The translations under genes and the position numbers were made by a program. Under the pieces are notes generated by a model. The model made no database searches and was not told the DNA's origin. It was given only the letters and a program-made list of their open reading frames with translations. Shown piece by piece: positions 57,326-64,000 of a stretch of DNA of 64,000 nt; position 1 is the first letter of the stretch; every line of letters begins with the position of its first letter. This stretch comes from Vibrio astriarenae (GTDB lineage: Bacteria > Pseudomonadota > Gammaproteobacteria > Enterobacterales > Vibrionaceae). Location: NCBI RefSeq assembly GCF_010587385.1, contig NZ_CP047475.1, forward strand, positions 992,001 to 1,056,000, read 5' to 3'.

Positions 57326-58072
57326 ATGAAGAGCCGCATATATACAGGTAACGTTCGACATCGTCGCTTTTTGCCGATGGAGCATGAAATAAATTATTCC
57401 CTGTTCATGCCGTGCATTGATCTTGATGAGATTGATCAGCTATCAAATACCGTTTCGATGTTTGGGCAGCGCTGGTGGCACTGGGCGCGCTTCAAACGTA
57501 GCGACTATTTGGGTGACGGCTGCTTGAAGCAACAAGTTCAGCGTAAAGTCTATGAGTTGACGGGGGAGCGACTGGCAGGCCGCGTCGAAGCCGTTTTGCA
57601 CCTTAGATATTTTGGACTCTACTTCAGTCCGATTAATCTGTACTACCTCTATGATGAACAAGGTGAGTGGCGATACATGCTAGCAGAGGTGAGTAATACC
57701 CCATGGAATGAGCGTCATTACTATGCCTTACCTGCAGACCCCGGTGAAAACGACAACAACTGGCAGCATCAAAAAGCCTTTCATGTATCGCCGTTTAATC
57801 CGATTGACCAGAAATACAAATGGAAGCTCAAACCAATAAAAGAAAAGTTGAGCGTCCATTTGGAGTGTCACAAGCAACATAAAGTCTTCGACGCCACGAT
57901 GAAGATGAGCCAAGTACCGTTTTCATCTAAAGGATTGTTGTGGCTTTTAATGAAAACGCCGATACAAACCGTCAAAGTGGTGTGGGGAATTTACTGGCAT
58001 GCTCTCAAGTTGTGGCTTAAAGGCGCGCCTTTTTACTCTCATCCCAAATATGACCAAAAGAATACAAACTAG
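57326..58072 (+). CDS. DUF1365 family protein
   Basis: 248 aa. Conserved DUF1365 features are SRIYTGNVRHRRFLPMEHEI near the start, LHLRYFGLYFSPINLYYLYD and KAFHVSPFNPIDQKYKW. Start is either ATG 57323 or 57326; AGAGGTGGA favours 57326. Proteins of this family lie between FAD oxidoreductase and Cfa-like genes; function unknown. Confidence 0.87.
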   Translation: MKSRIYTGNVRHRRFLPMEHEINYSLFMPCIDLDEIDQLSNTVSMFGQRWWHWARFKRSDYLGDGCLKQQVQRKVYELTGERLAGRVEAVLHLRYFGLYFSPINLYYLYDEQGEWRYMLAEVSNTPWNERHYYALPADPGENDNNWQHQKAFHVSPFNPIDQKYKWKLKPIKEKLSVHLECHKQHKVFDATMKMSQVPFSSKGLLWLLMKTPIQTVKVVWGIYWHALKLWLKGAPFYSHPKYDQKNTN

Positions 58073-58083
58073 GAGAGTTGGTA

Positions 58084-59313
58084 ATGATGAACGCAACCAC
58101 CTTATCTTTTCCTCAGCAAATGAGTCGTGTCGATAGGAGCGCAAGACAGTGGCTTATGGGTAAGTTAGAAACGCTGCCGGTGGGTCGACTCACTATTGTT
58201 GAACGCTATTTTGAGCAAGAGCAGGTGACGACATTGGGTAATGGGTCTTTGCAGGCAACGGTTATCGTTAACGATGGTCGTTTTTTCTCGCGCATGCTCA
58301 AAGGAGGCAGTATCGCTGCGGGAGAGGCGTATATGGACGGCTGGTGGGACAGCCCTGACTTGACATCGGTGATGGAGTTAATGGCGAGAAATATGACGAC
58401 TTTAGACTCTATGGAGCGAAAGTCGGGCCTATTGACGCAAGTAGCATACAAATTAGGACATTGGCTAAACCGCAATACACTGACTCAATCGAGAAAAAAT
58501 ATTCACGCGCACTACGATTTGGGTAACGACTTATATGAGTTGTTCTTGGACACCAATATGCTCTATTCGTCTGCACTGTACTTGAATACTGTGGATTCGT
58601 TGGAAGTAGCTCAAATCAACAAGATGGAGCGTTTGTGTCAACAGTTACAGCTAAAAAACACCGATAGAGTCTTGGAGATTGGCACAGGGTGGGGCGCGAT
58701 GGCCATATATATGGCACAGACCTATGGGTGCCATGTCACTACCACCACTATCTCAGAAGAGCAGTTTGAATATGCCAATCAGCAAGTTGAAAGGCTGGGA
58801 CTTCAATCGAAAATTACCTTATTGAAGGAAGACTATCGCTTGCTTAAAGGAGAGTTTGACAAAGTTGTGTCGATAGAAATGATTGAGGCGGTGGGTAAGC
58901 AATTCCTTTCTTCTTATATAGAGAAGTGTCAATCGTTGTTGGTGAAAGGAGGTCGGTTTGCGATCCAGGCGATCACGATTGCTGATCAACGGTATGACAG
59001 CTACAGCCAAAATGTCGATTTTATTCAAAAATACATCTTCCCTGGTGGTTTCTTGCCGTCAGTGTCTAAGTTGGCAGAAGCGGCAACAAAGTGTAGTGAC
59101 TTTGTGATTCGAGATGTATTTGATATTGGGCTGGACTATGCCAAAACACTCAACCAATGGCATGAGCGTTTCAATGAGCAGGAGCCATCCGTGAAAGCAT
59201 TAGGCTATGACGAGCGCTTTATCCGCATGTGGCGTTATTACTTGTGCTATTGCGAGGGTGGTTTCAAAGCAAAAAGTATTAGCACAGTGCAAATGACATT
59301 TGAGCGACCTTAG
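58084..59313 (+). CDS. cfa: Cyclopropane-fatty-acid-phospholipid synthase-like methyltransferase
   Basis: 409 aa. SAM motif VLEIGTGWGAMAIYMA is at about residue 200, with YDLGNDLYELFLD and YIFPGGFLPS typical of Cfa. Cfa enzymes methylate unsaturated acyl chains in membrane phospholipids; Cfa-like enzymes in singlet-oxygen clusters (Rhodobacter) have been linked to furan fatty-acid formation. AGGAGAG before ATG 58084 sets the start. The cyclopropane versus methyl-branched product cannot be decided. Confidence 0.9.
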   Translation: MMNATTLSFPQQMSRVDRSARQWLMGKLETLPVGRLTIVERYFEQEQVTTLGNGSLQATVIVNDGRFFSRMLKGGSIAAGEAYMDGWWDSPDLTSVMELMARNMTTLDSMERKSGLLTQVAYKLGHWLNRNTLTQSRKNIHAHYDLGNDLYELFLDTNMLYSSALYLNTVDSLEVAQINKMERLCQQLQLKNTDRVLEIGTGWGAMAIYMAQTYGCHVTTTTISEEQFEYANQQVERLGLQSKITLLKEDYRLLKGEFDKVVSIEMIEAVGKQFLSSYIEKCQSLLVKGGRFAIQAITIADQRYDSYSQNVDFIQKYIFPGGFLPSVSKLAEAATKCSDFVIRDVFDIGLDYAKTLNQWHERFNEQEPSVKALGYDERFIRMWRYYLCYCEGGFKAKSISTVQMTFERP

Positions 59314-59337
59314 CTTGGGGACAGATTTGGGGGCGCT

Positions 59338-59862
59338 ATGCGTTATTTGCAAAAACATGTGTTGATTGTCATCTCTGTGTGGTTCCAATGTGTGTGGTTT
59401 CTCGCTGTGTTAGGGCGAGAAACCATGTTCTATTACCTTATCCCCTTTATCTGTCTAGGACTGTATCTGATAGCGAAACTCTATCGTATCCAATGGTCAC
59501 CCTTGGTGGCACTGTTGTTTGTTGGTCTGCTCGTGGATTCATGTAATCAAGCCCTTGGTCTGCTTGAATTTTCAACTCAATGGCTTCCGTCATGGTTGCT
59601 CGCACTATGGGTGGCCTTTTCTCTGTATGCGTTTGTTTTGCTCCCTCAACTAAACCGTTTTCCAAAGTGGGCCGTACTATGTGTAGGTGGGTTGGGTGGT
59701 AGCTTAAGCTATCTCGCTGGACTCAAGTTCGGGGCTGTTACTACAACATTCAGCAAACTGTTTTTTGTCAGTGTCCTCTTTGTTGAATGGGTTTTACTGT
59801 TAGTAATAGCGTCACTTCTCATTGCACGGTTTCCTCTAGTGCAAAAGGAATTAAGGGAATGA
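59338..59862 (+). CDS. DUF2878 integral membrane protein
   Basis: 174 aa, almost wholly hydrophobic with about six membrane segments. The pattern QCVWFLAVLGRE and LLVDSCNQALGLLEF fits DUF2878, a family seen with Cfa-like and chalcone-isomerase-like genes in vibrios. Function is unknown. Confidence 0.8.
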   Translation: MRYLQKHVLIVISVWFQCVWFLAVLGRETMFYYLIPFICLGLYLIAKLYRIQWSPLVALLFVGLLVDSCNQALGLLEFSTQWLPSWLLALWVAFSLYAFVLLPQLNRFPKWAVLCVGGLGGSLSYLAGLKFGAVTTTFSKLFFVSVLFVEWVLLLVIASLLIARFPLVQKELRE

Positions 59863-59863
59863 C

Positions 59864-60415
59864 ATGAGACGCTTAGCTTTCTATTTCACGCTGCTTTGGA
59901 GTTGCCTAAGTGTGGCTCAACCTACCTCTTTACAACTGGAGAGTGATTGGAAAAGCTGGTCGAAGGTCGGGTCGGCTGACCTCAACTGGTTGTTTTTCGA
60001 TATCTATCAATCTCATCTTTTTACACCGAGTGGTGATTATCGCCTCTCACATGATGTGACACCGCACCCACTGGCACTTTCGATCACCTATGAAAGAGAC
60101 ATCGAAGCGAAAGACTTGTTGTCTGTGACATACGATCAGTGGCTCAAGCTGGGTTACTCCGATGAACAGGCTCTTAGCTGGCTTGAGACAATCTCCCCCA
60201 TGTTCCCAGACATTTCTGAGGGCGATCAGCTTGTCTACGTCTCTGATGGGGCAGATGGCGAGATTTATTGGTTACGCAAAAACAGCTACCGCTGGCAGCT
60301 TATGGGCAACGTAACAGATGAGCTCACTAATGATGCGTTTTTATCAATATGGTTGTCCCCAAAAACTGAATACCCGCGTCTACGCAGACAACTCATAGGA
60401 ATGGTGACACAGTGA
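59864..60415 (+). CDS. Chalcone isomerase-like protein, exported
   Basis: 183 aa with an N-terminal signal peptide (ending VAQ). The rest has a chalcone-isomerase-like fold pattern: VGSADLNWLFFDIYQSHLFTPSG and LVYVSDGADGEIYW. Bacterial members are not flavonoid enzymes but are thought to bind fatty acids or lipids. It starts 1 bp after the DUF2878 stop and overlaps DUF3833 by 4 bases. Confidence 0.78.
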   Translation: MRRLAFYFTLLWSCLSVAQPTSLQLESDWKSWSKVGSADLNWLFFDIYQSHLFTPSGDYRLSHDVTPHPLALSITYERDIEAKDLLSVTYDQWLKLGYSDEQALSWLETISPMFPDISEGDQLVYVSDGADGEIYWLRKNSYRWQLMGNVTDELTNDAFLSIWLSPKTEYPRLRRQLIGMVTQ

Positions 60416-60942
60416 TACGGAAAACCCTGATTGTCTTTATTTTAATAATGTCCAGCATGATTGCTGGATGTTCCACTAAAATTGAAGATTACAAACAGTC
60501 ACAGCCGAGCTTAAACCTGTTTGAGTACTTTGAAGGTAAGACCGTCGCCTGGGGTATGGTGCAGGATTACACTGGGGCACAAACTCGTCGCTTTAGTGTT
60601 GATATCGTTGGAACAGTACAAGCCGATACCTTAACCTTGGTCGAAGACTTCATCTTCGCTGATGGGGAAACGTCACAACGGATATGGACGATTGTACGAT
60701 TAGAAGATGGTCGCTATGAAGGATCAGCGCCAGATGTGATAGGAAAAGCATCGGGGCAAGAGGCGGGTAATGCGCTCTACTGGGAATATGAAATGGAGTT
60801 GGACGTTGACGGCGACCGTTATCGAGTTGGATTTGAAGACTGGATGTATCGCCACGATGATAAACGACTCTTCAATATAGCAGCCATTAAGAAATTCGGC
60901 GTTGAAGTGGGTACTGTGACCCTGTTTTTCGAAAAACAATAA
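60412..60942 (+). CDS. DUF3833 lipoprotein
   Basis: 176 aa from a GTG at 60412 overlapping the preceding stop. Lipobox SMIAGC gives an anchored lipoprotein. The motif FEGKTVAWGMVQDYTGAQTRRF and the WEYEMELDVDGDRYRV strand are typical of DUF3833. It is the last gene of the operon, ahead of a strong terminator. Function is unknown. Confidence 0.83.
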   Translation: MIRKTLIVFILIMSSMIAGCSTKIEDYKQSQPSLNLFEYFEGKTVAWGMVQDYTGAQTRRFSVDIVGTVQADTLTLVEDFIFADGETSQRIWTIVRLEDGRYEGSAPDVIGKASGQEAGNALYWEYEMELDVDGDRYRVGFEDWMYRHDDKRLFNIAAIKKFGVEVGTVTLFFEKQ

Positions 60943-60960
60943 ATCCTGTTTACTTTACAA

Positions 60961-60983
60961 AAGGGCCTTGGCCCTTTTTTTTT
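60961..60983 (+). terminator. Terminator after the eight-gene operon
   Basis: Stem AAGGGCC / GGCCCTT with a TT centre, followed by a long T-run. Confidence 0.88.
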
Positions 60984-61435
60984 GCTTTGTGGCACGGAAA
61001 TTAATTCGAGATGTGAAATTTGATCTCTGTCAATTAGTTAAACTTCAAGTTAGCCAGAAGTGTCATAACATTCGCGATAAGTTAGCGTTTTTGTTACATT
61101 GCTGGCGATAAAAGCAGCAGAAAATACTGCTTTTATTGATACTAGCAGCAAATATGGAATACATAGCTAGTCAGACCATTGGATTTTGTTCATATGTTTT
61201 TTGATTTAAGTCTCGTTTAGTGTTTTATGCTGAATTTTAGGCCCAAACGGAAAATTATGGGGAGTTTAGTTACATTTTTGTGGCAAATTAATTCGATGGT
61301 TGGTAATGTGTTTCCGAATCTTTGTGTGATTAAGGGATTTTTAGGTCTTTTTATACAGCCTATACCCATAGTTAGCCGTTCTAACTTGCGCACAAAGTAG
61401 TCATGGATGCAAAAATATAACTTGGAGTTAAATGC
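60984..61435 (+). promoter_or_regulatory. 452-bp region upstream of oppA
   Basis: No gene seen. AT-rich; the sequence AAATTAATTCGA occurs twice (about 60998 and 61284). It probably holds the opp promoter and a long leader. Control by GcvB-type small RNA is known for oppA in enterobacteria but nothing here proves it. Confidence 0.35.
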
Positions 61436-63079
61436 ATGTATAAGAATAAGATTACTCGCGCTCTTTTCTTGGGTGCGGGCCTGTCACTTGCACTTGCTGG
61501 TTGTGGTGAAAAGCCAGAAGAAAAACAAGCAGCTCAACCTAAAGCAACGGAATCAGAAGCACCTGCCCTTCAGGAGTTGGTACGTGGTAACGGTACCGAA
61601 GTGGCTTCTCTAGACCCACACAAAACGGAAGGTGTACCAGAATCTCACGTTATTCGTGACCTACTGGAAGGTCTAGTTAACCAAGACGCTGACGGTAACA
61701 CTATCCCTGGTGTTGCAGAAAGCTGGCAAACGACAGACAACAAAACGTTCACTTTCAACCTTCGCAAAGACGCTAAATGGTCTAACGGTGACCCTGTTAC
61801 CGCTGAAGACTTCGTTTACAGCTTCAAGCGTGCTGTCGATCCTGCAACGGCTTCTCCTTACTCTTGGTATGTAGAATACACGCGCATGGACAACGCTAAG
61901 GCGATCATTGCGGGTGAAGCGGACAAAGAGACATTGGGCGTACGTGCAATTGACGCGAACACACTAGAAGTGACTCTAGAGAAAGCAGTACCATACTTCG
62001 TCGCGATGATGGGCCACACGACAATGAAGCCTGTTCACCGCGCAACTGTTGAAGCTCACGGTGATACTTGGACTAAGCCAGAAAACTTCGTTGGTAACGG
62101 CGCATTCAAGATCAATAACTGGGTTGTGAATGAGCGTATTGAGCTTGTTCGTAACGACCAGTACTGGGACAACGCTGAAACTAAGCTAGACAAAGTGACT
62201 TACCTGCCGATTGAAAACCAAGTGGCAGAGATGAACCGTTTCCTATCTGGTGAAATCCACATCACGAACGAACTGCCAATCGAGCACTTCAAGCGTCTAC
62301 AAACAGAGCACCCAGAATCAGTTTCTGTAGTGGGTAACCTATGTACTTACTACTACGGTTTCAACAACGCAAAAGCACCATTTGATGATGCTCGCGTTCG
62401 TCAAGCACTGTCTTACGCAATCGACCGTGATGTCATTACTAACATCATCCTTGGTCAAGGCCAAAAACCTGCATACTTCCTAACGCCGGAGATCACTGCG
62501 GGCTTCAACCCAGAGCTTCCAGCTTACGGTGAAATGACACAAGAAGAGCGTGTAGCAGAAGCGAAGAAACTCCTCGCTGAAGCTGGCTTCGATGCGTCTA
62601 ACCCACTGAAGTTCAACCTACTTTACAACACGTCTGAAAACCACCGTAAGATTGCAACAGCAATCCAATCTATGTGGAAGAAAGACCTAGGTGTTGATAT
62701 CACACTAGAAAACCAAGAGTGGAAAACTTACCTAGACACGCGTCGTCAAGGTAACTTTGACGTCACTCGTGCTGGTTGGTGTGGTGACTACAACGAAGCA
62801 TCTTCATTCCTATCTCTAATGCAATCTAGCAATAGCTCTAATGATCCTAAGTACCACAATGCTGAGTACGATGCGGTAATGGAAAAAGCAATGCTAGCGA
62901 CTGATGAGGCAGCCCGTGAAGCGGCATACCTAGAAGCTGAAAAACTACTTGCTCGTGATATGCCAATCGCACCTATCTACCAGTACGTAAGTTCTCGTCT
63001 TGTTTCTCCATCTGTTGGTGGTTTCCCATCAAACAATGCTGAGAATAAGATCTTCTCGAAAGATCTTTACATCAAGTAA
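61436..63079 (+). CDS. oppA: Oligopeptide ABC transporter, substrate-binding lipoprotein
   Basis: 547 aa. Lipobox LALAGC, then the family-5 binding domain: DPHKTEGVPESHVIRDLLEG near residue 60, W-x-NGDPVTAEDFVYSF, and the EWKTYLDTR stretch. It delivers peptides to OppBCDF; unlike E. coli OppA it is lipid-anchored. GGAG precedes the ATG. oppB follows after a hairpin. Confidence 0.95.
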   Translation: MYKNKITRALFLGAGLSLALAGCGEKPEEKQAAQPKATESEAPALQELVRGNGTEVASLDPHKTEGVPESHVIRDLLEGLVNQDADGNTIPGVAESWQTTDNKTFTFNLRKDAKWSNGDPVTAEDFVYSFKRAVDPATASPYSWYVEYTRMDNAKAIIAGEADKETLGVRAIDANTLEVTLEKAVPYFVAMMGHTTMKPVHRATVEAHGDTWTKPENFVGNGAFKINNWVVNERIELVRNDQYWDNAETKLDKVTYLPIENQVAEMNRFLSGEIHITNELPIEHFKRLQTEHPESVSVVGNLCTYYYGFNNAKAPFDDARVRQALSYAIDRDVITNIILGQGQKPAYFLTPEITAGFNPELPAYGEMTQEERVAEAKKLLAEAGFDASNPLKFNLLYNTSENHRKIATAIQSMWKKDLGVDITLENQEWKTYLDTRRQGNFDVTRAGWCGDYNEASSFLSLMQSSNSSNDPKYHNAEYDAVMEKAMLATDEAAREAAYLEAEKLLARDMPIAPIYQYVSSRLVSPSVGGFPSNNAENKIFSKDLYIK

Positions 63080-63127
63080 TAGCGTTTAATCCGCTAACAC
63101 GACGTTAAATCGTAAAACTATAAAAAT

Positions 63128-63151
63128 AAGAGCCTGTTGCGGCAGGCTCTT
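63128..63151 (+). terminator. Hairpin between oppA and oppB, attenuator-like
   Basis: Perfect stem AAGAGCCTG / CAGGCTCTT with a 6-base loop, followed by a weak T-tract (GAGTTTTCT). It probably lets the binding protein be made in excess over the permease. Confidence 0.75.
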
Positions 63152-63223
63152 GAGTTTTCTATTGCCCGGATTTGGCAATAGAGCTTTTAAATTACACATG
63201 TCACAGACTGAAAGAGTGAGTTT

Positions 63224-64000
63224 ATGCTTAAATTCATAGCGAAAAGGATCTTTGAAGCAATTCCAACCATGTTGGTATTGATTACAGTTTCTTTCTTTCT
63301 TATGCGTTTCGCACCGGGTAACCCATTTTCAACAGAGCGCCCTTTGCCGCCAGAAGTAATGGCGAACATCAACGCAAAGTATGGCTTGGATAAGCCTGTC
63401 TCGGAACAATACTTCACATACTTGGGAAATATCCTGCGTGGTGATTTTGGTCCATCATTCAAATATAAAGATTTCACTGTTAACGAGCTGATCTCTGGTG
63501 CACTGCCTGTATCAGCGAAAGTCGGTTTCGCTGCTTTTATCTTTACCGTCATTATGGGGGTAGGGGTCGGCACCATAGCCGCACTTCGGCAAAATACCTG
63601 GCTCGATTACAGTATTATGGCGACCGCTATGCTCGGGGTGGTCATGCCATCCTTCGTGTTGGCGCCCGTTCTGATCTATATCTTCTCGATTAACCTTGGT
63701 TGGTTGCCTGCGGGTGGTTGGCATGACGGTGGCTTTAAGTACATGGCGTTACCGGTACTTGGTATGTCACTACTTTACGTCGCAACCTTTGCCCGTATTA
63801 CACGTGGTTCGATGATCGAGACTCTAAATAGTAACTTCATTCGTACTGCGCGTGCGAAAGGTTTGAGCTACCGCTACATCATCTTTAAACACGCTTTACG
63901 TCCAGCATTGCTGCCTGTTGTTTCATACATGGGGCCTGCATTCGTAGGTATCATCACGGGCTCGGTAGTGATAGAAACCATTTTTGGTTTGCCAGGTATC
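63224..64000 (+). CDS. oppB: Oligopeptide ABC transporter permease, 5' part
   Basis: First 259 codons of OppB; the gene runs off the right edge. The N-terminus is LKFIAKRIFEAIPTMLVLI, and the EAA motif for the ATPase is seen in RTARAKGLSYRYIIFKHALR. Several membrane segments are present. ATG 63224 follows AAAGAG. Confidence 0.95.
   Translation, partial: MLKFIAKRIFEAIPTMLVLITVSFFLMRFAPGNPFSTERPLPPEVMANINAKYGLDKPVSEQYFTYLGNILRGDFGPSFKYKDFTVNELISGALPVSAKVGFAAFIFTVIMGVGVGTIAALRQNTWLDYSIMATAMLGVVMPSFVLAPVLIYIFSINLGWLPAGGWHDGGFKYMALPVLGMSLLYVATFARITRGSMIETLNSNFIRTARAKGLSYRYIIFKHALRPALLPVVSYMGPAFVGIITGSVVIETIFGLPGI

Noticed and set aside
1..64000. CRISPR array, integron, prophage or rRNA/tRNA genes
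   Set aside because: No regularly spaced direct repeats, integrase, phage module or structural RNA gene could be found by eye.

Overview
The window looks like a piece of chromosome from a marine gammaproteobacterium of the family Vibrionaceae, most likely a Vibrio. This rests on gene order and protein content: an intact fab-pabC-mltG-tmk-holB block, a menF-D-H-B-C-E cluster, bioA divergent from bioBFCD, H-NS (VicH-like), an OmpU-type porin, a rhombosortase and an NhaC-type transporter behind a lysine riboswitch. Base composition looks even throughout and I see no prophage, integron, CRISPR array or rRNA/tRNA gene.

Layout. 1-8313: fatty-acid synthesis (fabH end, fabD, fabG, acpP, fabF), folate (pabC), murein (mltG) and replication (tmk, holB, TatD-type DNase), all on the + strand. 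8763-10190: ptsG, followed by an array of GGACTGTCC repeats. 10503-14946: rhombosortase, a DTW-domain tRNA modification enzyme, two HD-domain nucleotide hydrolases and alaA. 15232-22548: menaquinone synthesis; menE carries an in-frame copy of the same repeat. 22624-28933: an MFS-acyltransferase fusion with its TetR neighbour, a Tim44-like protein, DUF1244, a YciK-type SDR and sohB. 29079-32105: hns, then a lysine riboswitch and its transporter gene. 32149-35380: LysR, MFS and TSUP transporters. 35444-36885: a RAYT-type (Y1/HUH) transposase bracketed by GGACAGTCC/GGACTGTCC palindromes. 36904-40491: ybaM-like, priC, TSUP and dinG. 41013-42794: porin and a DUF2057 protein. 42902-47989: biotin synthesis. 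48087-54673: a small protein, htpX, a lipoprotein, and a large lipoprotein pullulanase that shares a domain with it. 54884-60942: an eight-gene operon (SnoaL-like, SDR, FAD oxidoreductase, DUF1365, cyclopropane-synthase-like, DUF2878, chalcone-isomerase-like, DUF3833) behind two TGTACA inverted repeats; it resembles light or singlet-oxygen response clusters. 61436-64000: oppA and the start of oppB.

The most notable signals are: (1) a RAYT gene whose palindrome family also occurs as a degenerate array after ptsG and as an in-frame double insertion inside menE; (2) a lysine riboswitch with a 9-bp alternative pairing; (3) the TGTACA-box operon; (4) a carbohydrate-binding-like domain present twice at the pullulanase C-terminus and once in a divergently transcribed lipoprotein. 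All calls are made by reading the sequence, without database searches.
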